From NCBI GenBank assembly GCA_963664245.1, contig OY760934.1, positions 2,728,001 through 2,792,000 on the forward strand: 64,000 nt of DNA. Direction: 5' to 3'. Each line of letters opens with the position of its first letter. Position 1 is the first letter of the stretch. A program made the translations under genes and the position numbers. This document shows, one piece after another, positions 34,655 to 42,797 of this stretch. Below the pieces are notes generated by a model. The model saw only the letters and a program-made list of their open reading frames with translations, was not told the DNA's origin and ran no database searches. The stretch comes from GCA-2711565 sp963664245. GTDB lineage: Bacteria; Bacteroidota; Bacteroidia; Bacteroidales; GCA-2711565.

Positions 34655-35749
34655 ATGACGGCAAAAGATAAATATAAATCGGCACTGCATGTGCAGGACG
34701 GGGTGGAGCAGCCTTCGCAGGTGAATGAAGAATTTTTGAAGAATTTCAAACACAACCGCCCTGTAAATTTATCGGTTCAGGATTACTTGCAGGGGATTTT
34801 ATCGGGCAACCGGGTCATCCTCAGCAAGGCCATTACCCTGATTGAGAGTTCGAAAAAAGAACACCAGGAACTGGCGCAGGAGATCATCGAAAAATGCTTG
34901 CCCCATTCTGGAAAATCTTTCCGTTTGGGAATTACCGGTGTTCCCGGGGTTGGCAAAAGTACATTTATCGAAGCAATCGGGATGTACTTGATCGGGCAAG
35001 GCAAAAAGATTGCCGTGCTTGCCATCGACCCCAGCAGTCAGCGTAGCAAAGGCTCTATTTTGGGCGATAAAACCCGTATGGAAGACCTGGCGAATAATCC
35101 CAATGCCTTTATCCGTCCTTCGGCTTCTGCAGGATCCTTGGGCGGGGTGGCCCGTAAGACCAAAGAAACTATCATCCTTTGCGAAGCTGCCGGATTTGAT
35201 ACCATCTTTGTAGAAACGGTTGGAGTGGGCCAGTCTGAAACCGCCGTAGCCTCAATGGTTGATTTCTTTTTATTGCTGATGTTGGCCGGAGCCGGCGACG
35301 AGTTGCAGGGCATTAAACGCGGAATCATGGAAATGGCCGATATGATTCTAATTAACAAGGCCGAAGGAGACAATCTGCAAAAGGCCAAACTGGCCCGAAC
35401 CCAATACGAAAATGCCTTGCATTTATTTCCTCCGGCTCCTTCGGGATGGACGCCTTTGGTTGAAACCTGCTCGGCACTTCACCACCAGGGTATGGAAACG
35501 GTTTGGAAAATGATTGAAGATTACCTGAAACTGGTTAAGAATAACGGCTATTTTGAACGTAACCGTCAGCAACAAGCGGTTCAAATTATGACGGAAACCA
35601 TTAACCAGCGTTTAATGGACAGCTTCCATCAAAATTTGGAGATTAAAGAACAAATCAAGGTTCTGACTAAAGATATTGTCGATCAAAAAGTCAGTTCGTA
35701 TATTGCCGCTCAGCAACTATTGGATTATTTTAATAAAATCTCTAAATAA
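34655..35749 (+). CDS. meaB: Methylmalonyl-CoA mutase-associated GTPase
   Basis: 364 residues, a G3E-family GTPase: Walker A GVPGVGKSTFIEAIG, LAIDPSSQRSKGSILGDKTR, the switch FVETVGVGQSETAV and the guanine motif INKAEGD (NKxD family form). It protects and loads the B12-dependent methylmalonyl-CoA mutase. Its presence implies a methylmalonyl-CoA/propionate route in this organism, though the mutase genes are not in the window. The C-terminal helical dimerisation region is present. Confidence 0.94.
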   Translation: MTAKDKYKSALHVQDGVEQPSQVNEEFLKNFKHNRPVNLSVQDYLQGILSGNRVILSKAITLIESSKKEHQELAQEIIEKCLPHSGKSFRLGITGVPGVGKSTFIEAIGMYLIGQGKKIAVLAIDPSSQRSKGSILGDKTRMEDLANNPNAFIRPSASAGSLGGVARKTKETIILCEAAGFDTIFVETVGVGQSETAVASMVDFFLLLMLAGAGDELQGIKRGIMEMADMILINKAEGDNLQKAKLARTQYENALHLFPPAPSGWTPLVETCSALHHQGMETVWKMIEDYLKLVKNNGYFERNRQQQAVQIMTETINQRLMDSFHQNLEIKEQIKVLTKDIVDQKVSSYIAAQQLLDYFNKISK

Positions 35750-35757
35750 TTTATTAT

Positions 35758-35788
35758 TGTTAAGACAAGGCATTGCCTTGTCTTAACA
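35758..35788. repeat. Perfect palindromic repeat (AGACAAGGCA type)
   Basis: Fifteen-base arms (35758-35772 and 35774-35788) around a single base; effectively a perfect hairpin with no T-run. The AGACAAGGCA/TGCCTTGTCT palindrome is of the kind dispersed between genes in many genomes. It lies 8 bases after meaB and may shape its mRNA end. Confidence 0.55.
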
Positions 35789-35901
35789 GTTTATCTCAAC
35801 CTTGTTTCATCTGTTTGAATTCCCAATTGTAACTATTTCAATCTAGCTGCGTCTTTTATTATAACAGTCATTTTTATTGAATATTCAAAAAAATTAAACA
35901 C

Positions 35902-36873
35902 ATGAAAAAGACATTGCTTTTCTGCCTATTGGGGATGTTTTTAATTAGCCCTGTATTTGCCCAGGATCATTCCTATTCGTTTAAAGAAAAATATGAAATG
36001 AATGATCATCCCACCATGAAAATCCGCACAAACGATGGTTTTATTGAGGTTTATCCTTCAAATTCAAATACCATTGAAGTATTTTATATTGTAACCCAGC
36101 GGGGAAAATTATTGGATGTTTCGCGTTCCGAATTAGAAAAGAAAGTGGATTTGGAAGTAATCTATAATAAAAGTAGCCTGGAAATCCGGGTTCGTAATTT
36201 CAAGACTTCAGGTTGGGCTGACTGGCGAAACCGCTATGATGTTTCTTTCGAGATTAGGGTTCCCAAAGAAATTGATTGCAATTTGATTTCTTCGGATGGT
36301 GATGTAAGGCTGAAAGGGGTAAACGGAACCCAGTATTGCAAAACCAGCGATGGCGATGTTCAGGTTTCGCTGATTAAAGGAGATTTGGATGCTCATACTT
36401 CGGATGGGGATGTTTTTGTAGAAGAAGTGGTTGGTAACGTAAATATGAAAACCAGCGATGGCGATGTGAAAGTTCGTAAAGTTATTGGCGATGTAGGTAT
36501 GGAAACCAGCGACGGCAATATTACGGCCTACGATATCAAGGGTGCTTTTGATGCGGGAACCTCTGATGGGGATATTCGTTTTGACGGAATCAAAGGCAGT
36601 GTAAAAGCAACAACTTCGGATGGTAGCATCGACGGACAAATTGATGAATTATACAGTTTTCTGGATGTAAGAACTACCGACGGCGATATTGATATTGAAA
36701 TTCCGAGAAACCTGGGTTTGGATTTAAACATCCGGGGAGAGCGGATTTATTTGCAGTTGGGAGATAACCGAATGAATTATAAAGATTCAAACATCAGGCG
36801 AACCATAAATGGCGGGGGTATTGATGTTTCATTACGAACCACCGACGGAAAAATAAGCTTGAGCGAAAGATAA
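35902..36873 (+). CDS. Secreted DUF4097-type beta-repeat protein
   Basis: 323 residues with a signal peptide (about 1-20, PVFAQ). From about 130 to the C-terminus the motif (T/S)SDGD(V/I) recurs roughly every 19-20 residues (about nine copies, e.g. KTSDGDVQV, HTSDGDVFV, GTSDGDIRF), forming a right-handed beta-solenoid typical of DUF4097/putative adhesin proteins. The regular repeats are also visible at DNA level as AGCGATGGCGATGT-like units. Function is unknown; an extracytoplasmic structural or binding role is likely. Confidence 0.85.
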   Translation: MKKTLLFCLLGMFLISPVFAQDHSYSFKEKYEMNDHPTMKIRTNDGFIEVYPSNSNTIEVFYIVTQRGKLLDVSRSELEKKVDLEVIYNKSSLEIRVRNFKTSGWADWRNRYDVSFEIRVPKEIDCNLISSDGDVRLKGVNGTQYCKTSDGDVQVSLIKGDLDAHTSDGDVFVEEVVGNVNMKTSDGDVKVRKVIGDVGMETSDGNITAYDIKGAFDAGTSDGDIRFDGIKGSVKATTSDGSIDGQIDELYSFLDVRTTDGDIDIEIPRNLGLDLNIRGERIYLQLGDNRMNYKDSNIRRTINGGGIDVSLRTTDGKISLSER

Positions 36874-36892
36874 AAAAGAAATAAAAAAATGT

Positions 36893-36923
36893 AAAAGGCG
36901 TGGAAATTTTCACGCCTTTTTTT
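36893..36923. terminator. Terminator at the left edge of the hydrogenase module
   Basis: Perfect ten-base arms AAAAGGCGTG (36893-36902) and CACGCCTTTT (36911-36920) with an eight-base loop and T-run. Nearly the same sequence closes the module at 45083-45107. Confidence 0.85.
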
Positions 36924-37037
36924 GTTTGTAAAAAATTGAACGTATTTAGTACCCCCATTCACTTTCTAGAATCTGTCTTGATTAGCTATTTAAGTATTTG
37001 ATAAAGAGTATAAAAGAATGTAGTTTACGGATAAGAA

Positions 37038-37068
37038 TTTGTCTTCTGGAATAATTTTAATATTTTTG
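37038..37068 (+). promoter_or_regulatory. Predicted promoter of the hydCBA operon
   Basis: TTTG (37038-37041), 19-base spacer, TATTTTTG (37061-37068): an exact fit to the Bacteroidota -33/-7 consensus. Expected start near 37074, about 75 bases before hydC. Confidence 0.65.
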
Positions 37069-37096
37069 GTGACACGAAAATAATAATCGTGTTACG

Positions 37097-37118
37097 ATCT
37101 GTTAATTTGTTAACAGAT
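37097..37118. promoter_or_regulatory. Rex-type operator palindrome
   Basis: ATCTGTTAA-TTTG-TTAACAGAT is a perfect inverted repeat with a four-base centre. It fits the form of known Rex operators (TTGTTAA-N4-TTAACAA in clostridia). It lies downstream of the predicted start site, and the rex gene is in the same cluster, so repression by roadblock at high NAD+/NADH is the simplest reading. Confidence 0.65.
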
Positions 37119-37148
37119 TGCTTTTGTCGAATCTTATAAAAAACAGTA

Positions 37149-37613
37149 ATGGTACAAACGAAAACACTTATTCAAGAGATTGCAGATAAATATGGCAACT
37201 CAAGAGAAAGCCTTTTACCTGTTTTGCAGGAAATTGTTAAAAGGAACAATTATGTTACCAACGATGACATTATCGAAATTGCCAATACACTTGACGTGTC
37301 GGCTGCCGAAATTTACGGAACAGCTTCATTTTATTCTTTTCTCGACACCGAAAAAAGAGGCAAATATGTGATCCGGGTATGTAAATCAATTATTGCCGTG
37401 ATGAAAGGGAAAGATCAAATTGTGAAAACCCTGGAAGACATCTTACAAGTTAAGGTGGGTCAAACAACCGATGACAACATGTTTACTTTATTAGAAACAA
37501 ATGACATTGGCTGGAGCGATAAAGAACCCTCCATGATGATTAATGATAAAGTTTATACTGAGTTAACCCCCGAGAAAACAAACGAGATCATTCAATCCTA
37601 TTTAAATAAATAA
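37149..37613 (+). CDS. hydC: NuoE/HydC-like hydrogenase subunit lacking its [2Fe-2S] cysteines
   Basis: 154 residues matching the thioredoxin-like NuoE/HydC family (helical N-terminus with AAEIYGTASFYSFL, then VIRVCKSIIAV and DDNMFTLLETND). The family holds a [2Fe-2S] cluster with four cysteines in the pattern Cx4C...Cx3C. Here only Cys78 remains; the other positions are Ala83, Asp119 and Ser123 by direct alignment to the usual FTLLExxCLGxCD pattern. The DNA around these sites reads cleanly. The subunit therefore probably cannot bind the cluster. First gene of hydC-hydB-hydA, 37 bases before hydB. Confidence 0.85.
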   Translation: MVQTKTLIQEIADKYGNSRESLLPVLQEIVKRNNYVTNDDIIEIANTLDVSAAEIYGTASFYSFLDTEKRGKYVIRVCKSIIAVMKGKDQIVKTLEDILQVKVGQTTDDNMFTLLETNDIGWSDKEPSMMINDKVYTELTPEKTNEIIQSYLNK

Positions 37614-37650
37614 TTCAGTATAAGGCAAATCCCGAAAAAACAGAAAAAAG

Positions 37651-38811
37651 ATGAACGAAAAAATAAAAAAAGTAGATTATATCTTTTCTAAAGATTGTAA
37701 TAGTACGGACATACTTGCAAGTGCATTAAAAAAAGATAAAGACGCTCTTCTTAAAGAATTGGTAGATTCAGGATTAAGAGGTCGTGGCGGGGCTGGTTTC
37801 CCAACGGGTTTGAAATGGAAATTTGCAAAATACACTGCCGGCGATGAAAAATATGTTATTTGTAATGCCGACGAAGGAGAACCGGGTACGTTTAAAGACC
37901 GGGTTATCTTGCAAGAGGTTCCTTGTAAAGTATTTGCAGGAATGGCTCTTTGTGGTCATGTTATAGGCGCTAAAAAAGGATACGTTTACCTTCGTGGTGA
38001 ATACGTTTGGATGAAAGATGACCTGCAACAAAAAATTGACGAAATGCACCAAAATTTCCAATCCCTTGGTCTGGATTTCGCTATAGAAATTAAAATGGGT
38101 AGTGGAGCTTATGTATGCGGCGAAGAAACCGCCCTCATTGAATCAATGGAAGGAAAACGTGGTGAACCAAGAAATAAACCTCCGTTTCCTGCTTCTGCAG
38201 GGTTCCGGAACAAACCAACCGTGGTTAATAATGTTGAAACCCTGATTTATGCGTTAATGATTGCCCGCATTGGTGCAGCCGAATTTAACGCATTGGGAAC
38301 CGCTGACTCTGCCGGTTCAAAAGTATTTTCCATCTCGGGCGATACAAACAAACCGGGCGTATATGAACTCGAACTGGGAATGAAATTATCTGATTTTGTG
38401 GACGAATTTGGCGATGGAGACACAAAAGCAGTACAAGTTGGAGGCGCTTCAGGATTTTGTGTGCCACGAAGAAAATTTGCTGATACCATTATCGGCTTTG
38501 AAGGTATCCCTACAGGAGGTTCGATGATGCTGTTCAACAGTCATCGTTCGATGTACAATGTACTTCATAACTATCTCGATTTCTTTAACGAAGAAAGTTG
38601 TGGACAATGTACCCCTTGTCGCGTAGGATGCCAGCAATTGATGAAAGGAATTGAAGCCATCAAAACAAAACAAAAAGATGCTGCTTATCTCGATGAACTT
38701 ATCCGTTTGTCAGAAACCATGCAAATTGCTTCAAAATGCGGTCTTGGCCAATCTGTTGCCAATGGCTTCAAGTCAATTGTAGAAGAATTTAAAGAAGAAA
38801 TTGTGTATTAA
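37651..38811 (+). CDS. hydB: NuoF/HydB-like NADH- and FMN-binding hydrogenase subunit (short form)
   Basis: 386 residues. The core NuoF fold is complete: FMN/NADH loop GLRGRGGAGFPTGLKW (41-56), CNADEGEPGTFKDR, GSGAYVCGEETALIES, and the [4Fe-4S] site SCGQCTPC (Cys317, 320, 323) with the fourth ligand at Cys363 (SKCGLG). It lacks the N-terminal thioredoxin-like [2Fe-2S] domain and the C-terminal 2x[4Fe-4S] ferredoxin domain found in the ~600-residue HydB of known bifurcating enzymes. It would exchange electrons with NAD(H). Confidence 0.93.
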   Translation: MNEKIKKVDYIFSKDCNSTDILASALKKDKDALLKELVDSGLRGRGGAGFPTGLKWKFAKYTAGDEKYVICNADEGEPGTFKDRVILQEVPCKVFAGMALCGHVIGAKKGYVYLRGEYVWMKDDLQQKIDEMHQNFQSLGLDFAIEIKMGSGAYVCGEETALIESMEGKRGEPRNKPPFPASAGFRNKPTVVNNVETLIYALMIARIGAAEFNALGTADSAGSKVFSISGDTNKPGVYELELGMKLSDFVDEFGDGDTKAVQVGGASGFCVPRRKFADTIIGFEGIPTGGSMMLFNSHRSMYNVLHNYLDFFNEESCGQCTPCRVGCQQLMKGIEAIKTKQKDAAYLDELIRLSETMQIASKCGLGQSVANGFKSIVEEFKEEIVY

Positions 38812-38828
38812 CATTTAAAAAAGAAAAA

Positions 38829-40610
38829 ATGATCAACTTAAAAATAAATAATATCCCTGTTAGTGTTGAAGATGGGGCTACCATTTTAGATGCCGCCAAA
38901 AAATTGAACATTAAGATTCCTACACTTTGTCATCATGAAGATTTATGTGTTGCTGGAAATTGCAGGGTGTGTGTGGTTGAACAAAAAGGAATGAGAAACC
39001 TCCAGGCTTCTTGTGCTGTTCCTGCTTCCGAAGGAATGGAAATTTTAACTAATAGCGAAAAAGTACGCAAATCACGTAAACATATTATCGAACTTTTGCT
39101 TTCGGAACACAATACGGATTGTACCAGTTGTTCTAAAAACGGAAAGTGTGAATTACAAAACCTTGCAGCAGAATACGCCATTGGCGATCATCAATTTATC
39201 GACCTCGTTCAATTCCACGAGTATTTGATTGATTATTCTTCGGCATCTATTGTAAAAGACGACAGCAAATGTATTCGTTGCCAACGTTGTGTCAGAACCT
39301 GTGCCGAGTTGCAAAAAGTAGCCGCTGTTGCTGTTGCAAACAAAGGTTGCGAACAAAAAATCTCCACTTTCTTTGACAAACCAATGGCAAATGTTGTTTG
39401 TACCAACTGTGGGCAGTGTATCAACCGTTGTCCCACCGGTGCGCTTACCGAAAGAAACTACATTGAAGAAGTTTTCGAAGCCATTTATGACGAAGATAAA
39501 CATGTGGTGGTTCAAACTGCTCCGGCAGTTCGTATTGCTTTGGGAGAAGACCTTGAACTGGAACCCGGTACCCGTGTAACAGGGAAAATGGTTTCGGCCT
39601 TAAAACGTTTGGGTTTTGATTCGGTACTGGATACTGATTTTACTGCCGACTTAACTATTATGGAAGAAGGAACCGAGCTTCTTACACGTTTGAAAAAAGC
39701 TTTGGTTGATGGTGATAAAGATATTGCTTTGCCAATGACTACCTCTTGTTCTCCGGGATGGATTAAATTCATCGAACATAAATTCCCGCAGTTTTTACCC
39801 AATGTTTCAACCTGTAAATCGCCACAACAAATGTTTGGTGCTTTAGCAAAAACATATTATGCTCAAAAAAGAAACCTTGATCCGTCAAAAATTGTTTCTG
39901 TTTCTATCATGCCATGTACCGCAAAAAAATACGAAGCGAATCGTCCCGAGATGCGCGACAGCGGTTACAAAGATGTTGACTATGTTTTAACAACACGGGA
40001 GTTGGCAAAAATGATTAAACAAGCTGGCATAGATTTCAAAACGCTGGAAGACGACAAATACGACAGCATCATGGGTAATTCAACCGGTGCTGCCGTTATT
40101 TTCGGAGCTACCGGAGGGGTAATGGAAGCAGCCATTCGTACAGCTTACGAAATTGTAACCGGCAGGGAAGTGCCTTTTGATGGTCTTAATATTACTCCGG
40201 TAAGGGGAATGGAAGGCGTTCGTGAAGCTTCTTTAAAAATTGAAGGATGTGTGGACGCATGGAGTTTCCTTGAAGGCGTTGAACTGAAAGTGGCCATTGC
40301 CCACGGTTTGACCAATGCCAACGAAGTAATGACCGCTGTAAAAGAAGGCAAGGCCGATTATCACTTTATTGAAGTAATGGCTTGCCCCGGAGGTTGTCTC
40401 GGAGGCGGTGGACAACCTGTTCCTACAAGTCCTGAAATAAGGCAAAAACGGGCCGATGCTATTTACGAAGAAGATATGAACCTACCGCTCCGTAAATCGC
40501 ACGAAAATCCGGAAATTGTTCAAATCTATAAAGAGTTTCTGGAAGAACCTCTTGGACATAAATCGCACAAACTGTTACATACGCATTATACAGAAAGAGT
40601 AGGTTATTAA
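38829..40610 (+). CDS. hydA: [FeFe]-hydrogenase catalytic subunit
   Basis: 593 residues. N-terminal [2Fe-2S] ferredoxin domain (Cys34, 45, 48, 62), a His-ligated [4Fe-4S] site (HNTDCTSCSKNGKC, about 94-107), two [4Fe-4S] motifs (CIRCQRCVRTC at 148-158; CTNCGQCINRCP at 191-202), and the H-cluster domain with L1 TSCSPGW (305-311), L2 MPCTAKKYE (from 361) and L3 EVMACPGGCLGGGGQP. L1 has Ser308 where the textbook motif TSCCPxW has a second Cys. The C-terminus (KSHKLLHTHYTERVGY) is typical of multimeric NAD(P)-linked enzymes. It makes or uses H2 together with HydB and HydC. Confidence 0.95.
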   Translation: MINLKINNIPVSVEDGATILDAAKKLNIKIPTLCHHEDLCVAGNCRVCVVEQKGMRNLQASCAVPASEGMEILTNSEKVRKSRKHIIELLLSEHNTDCTSCSKNGKCELQNLAAEYAIGDHQFIDLVQFHEYLIDYSSASIVKDDSKCIRCQRCVRTCAELQKVAAVAVANKGCEQKISTFFDKPMANVVCTNCGQCINRCPTGALTERNYIEEVFEAIYDEDKHVVVQTAPAVRIALGEDLELEPGTRVTGKMVSALKRLGFDSVLDTDFTADLTIMEEGTELLTRLKKALVDGDKDIALPMTTSCSPGWIKFIEHKFPQFLPNVSTCKSPQQMFGALAKTYYAQKRNLDPSKIVSVSIMPCTAKKYEANRPEMRDSGYKDVDYVLTTRELAKMIKQAGIDFKTLEDDKYDSIMGNSTGAAVIFGATGGVMEAAIRTAYEIVTGREVPFDGLNITPVRGMEGVREASLKIEGCVDAWSFLEGVELKVAIAHGLTNANEVMTAVKEGKADYHFIEVMACPGGCLGGGGQPVPTSPEIRQKRADAIYEEDMNLPLRKSHENPEIVQIYKEFLEEPLGHKSHKLLHTHYTERVGY

Positions 40611-40622
40611 TAATTTATTCGT

Positions 40623-40662
40623 AAGATCAGGCTGCAAAACATTGCGGCCTGATCTTCTTTTT
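40623..40662 (+). terminator. Hairpin between hydA and rex
   Basis: Perfect ten-base arms AAGATCAGGC (40623-40632) and GCCTGATCTT (40647-40656) followed by a T-rich tract that runs right up to the rex start codon. It would terminate most hydCBA transcripts or lower read-through into rex. Confidence 0.75.
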
Positions 40663-41304
40663 ATGATGAAAGAATTATCAGAAAAAAATATTGAACGATT
40701 AAGCCTTTACAGGCAAATCTTGGCGAAATATAGTTATACGTTTTCGCCCCACATAAATTCGGCTGATCTGGCTCGGATTTTAAATCTGAGCGAAGAAAAT
40801 GTAAGAAGGGATCTGATGTTAATCGGTTGTAAATCTACCAATACAAGAAAAGGCTTCAGTGTTATTGATTTAATAAATAAAATAAGCGAAGTATTGGATT
40901 ATCGGTCGGACGTTCCTGTAAATATTGTTATTGTTGGCAATGATAACTGCTTGCGCGAAGCTTTGTTGGATGATTACATTTCTCAAAAGATACACATTTC
41001 CGGCATTTTTGATTTCTGTTACCAAGAAACGGAAAAAGGTGAAGGCATTATTTATTATCCATTGGATAAACTTAATAAAGTTGTCCTTGAAGAAAAAGCG
41101 GTATTGGGGGTCATCAATGTCTCAGCGGAATACGCCGAACAAATAAGCGAAATATTGATTAATAGCGGAATAAAAGGCATTATCAATTTTTCGCCGGTAA
41201 AATTAGATGCCCCTCCTCATATTTATGTTGAGCAAATCAATCAGGTTACCATACTTGAAAAAGCAATTTTTAATATTAAGAAAAACGATTCTTCTCTTGC
41301 ATAA
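40663..41304 (+). CDS. rex: Rex-family redox-sensing repressor (degenerate dinucleotide motif)
   Basis: 213 residues from the ATG ATG at 40663. N-terminal winged helix (about 1-75) with the Rex pattern NIERLSLYRQILAKY, INSADLARILNLSEENVRRD and KGFSVIDL. C-terminal Rossmann-like domain (about 80-213), but the GxGxxG NAD(H)-binding motif reads VIVGNDNCLREAL, so two of the glycines are missing. It may sense NADH less tightly or respond to something else. Its position between hydA and the maturase genes, and the palindrome before hydC, support hydrogenase regulation. Confidence 0.82.
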   Translation: MMKELSEKNIERLSLYRQILAKYSYTFSPHINSADLARILNLSEENVRRDLMLIGCKSTNTRKGFSVIDLINKISEVLDYRSDVPVNIVIVGNDNCLREALLDDYISQKIHISGIFDFCYQETEKGEGIIYYPLDKLNKVVLEEKAVLGVINVSAEYAEQISEILINSGIKGIINFSPVKLDAPPHIYVEQINQVTILEKAIFNIKKNDSSLA

Positions 41305-41354
41305 AGGCGTATTTATAGGGACCTTTGCGTGTTGAATGAAAAACTTATTTTGTG

Positions 41355-42788
41355 ATGAAATTTTATCCTGAAGAATATAAAATACCCGACGAACCATTAA
41401 AGTCGTTTATTGATATAGAAGAAATCAATGATTTCCTAAAAAAAAGAAGCTCAGATAAGCAACAGGTTAGGGATATAATCCAAAAATCCCTCGGAAAAAA
41501 CCGCTTGTCGATGCAGGAGACGGCCGTATTATTAAATGCCGATTCTCCCGAATTGATTGAAGAAATTAAACAAGGTGCCAAGCAACTGAAAAATAAAGTG
41601 TATGGCAACCGTATCGTGCTTTTTGCCCCGCTTTACATCGGCAATAAATGTTCAAACAATTGTACGTATTGCGGCTTTCGCTCGTCTAATCAAGATGCGG
41701 AAAGAAAAACTCTGAATGATGAGGAAATTGTTAATGAGGTAGAAGCCCTTGAAGATAACGGGCAAAAACGCCTGATTTTGGTTTTTGGCGAACACGCTCA
41801 ATACAATCCCGAATTTATTGCCCATACCGTGCGTCTGGTTTACCAGGTAAAAAAAGGAAACGGCGAAATCCGTAGGGTAAATATTAATGCAGCCCCCCTT
41901 GATATTGACGGGTTTAAAATTGTTAAAGAAGCCGGAATCGGGACTTACCAGGTTTTTCAGGAAACCTACCATTCTGAAGCTTATAAAACCTATCATTTAA
42001 GGGGTAAGAAAGCCAATTTCGATTACCGCCTGACTTCGCTCGACAGGGCACAGGAAGCAGGGCTGGACGATGTAGGAATTGGAGCTTTGTTCGGGCTTTA
42101 CGACTGGAAATTTGAAGTGATGGGGCTCATCAGGCATACTAATCACCTTGAGGCATGTTATAATGTTGGTCCACATACCATTTCTTTCCCGAGAATAAAA
42201 GATGCTTCCATGCTTAAAATGGGCGAAAAATATTTTGTAAACGATAACGATTTTGCTAAAATGGTTGCTATTTTGCGTTTGGCCGTACCTTATACCGGAA
42301 TGATTTTGACTGCCAGGGAGGCTCCGCAATTGCGCGACGAGATTATCCAATTTGGTATTTCGCAAATTGATGGCGGAACAAAACTGGAACTGGGCAGTTA
42401 TAAAGAACAAACCAGTTTAAATGAAGAACAAGATCTGAACAAAGGTCAGTTTCGGATTAACGACAGCCGTTCGTTGAACGATATAATTAACGAACTTTTG
42501 GAGCAGGATATGTTGCCTTCGTTTTGTACGGCTTGTTACAGGCTGGGTAGAACCGGCGAACACTTTATGGAATTCTCGGTGCCGGGTTTTATCAAAAGAT
42601 ATTGTACACCAAATGCCATATTAACCTTGGCTGAATATTTATTGGATTATGCCCCGGAAAAAACCTGCAATAAAGGTTGGCAGGTTATTGAAAAAAATAT
42701 ATTAGCTTTAAACGATGAAAAAACCATCGCCAAAGTCAGGGGAAAACTCGAACTGATGAAGGCCGGTGAAAGGGATTTGTATTTTTAA
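41355..42788 (+). CDS. hydG: [FeFe]-hydrogenase maturase HydG (radical SAM tyrosine lyase)
   Basis: 477 residues from the ATG at 41355 (a GTG lies one codon upstream). Radical-SAM cluster motif CSNNCTYC (in GNKCSNNCTYCGF) and the C-terminal second cluster motif CTACYRLGRTG with a later Cys in KRYCTPNA (CxxCx22C form), both diagnostic for HydG. It splits tyrosine to provide the CO and CN ligands of the H-cluster. Followed 9 bases later by hydF. Confidence 0.96.
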   Translation: MKFYPEEYKIPDEPLKSFIDIEEINDFLKKRSSDKQQVRDIIQKSLGKNRLSMQETAVLLNADSPELIEEIKQGAKQLKNKVYGNRIVLFAPLYIGNKCSNNCTYCGFRSSNQDAERKTLNDEEIVNEVEALEDNGQKRLILVFGEHAQYNPEFIAHTVRLVYQVKKGNGEIRRVNINAAPLDIDGFKIVKEAGIGTYQVFQETYHSEAYKTYHLRGKKANFDYRLTSLDRAQEAGLDDVGIGALFGLYDWKFEVMGLIRHTNHLEACYNVGPHTISFPRIKDASMLKMGEKYFVNDNDFAKMVAILRLAVPYTGMILTAREAPQLRDEIIQFGISQIDGGTKLELGSYKEQTSLNEEQDLNKGQFRINDSRSLNDIINELLEQDMLPSFCTACYRLGRTGEHFMEFSVPGFIKRYCTPNAILTLAEYLLDYAPEKTCNKGWQVIEKNILALNDEKTIAKVRGKLELMKAGERDLYF

Positions 42789-42797
42789 AGTTTTTGT

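Larger units (their letters stand above)
36924..37148. other. Regulatory region in front of hydC
   Basis: 225 bases without a gene, holding a strong promoter (37038-37068), a weaker inverted repeat ACACGA/TCGTGT (37072-37077, 37087-37092) and a perfect 22-base palindrome (37097-37118). Confidence 0.6.

Noticed and set aside
40505..40610. Possible extra domain at the HydA C-terminus
   Set aside because: The KSHKLLHTHYTERVGY tail is a normal ending of multimeric NAD(P)-linked [FeFe]-hydrogenases as I know them.
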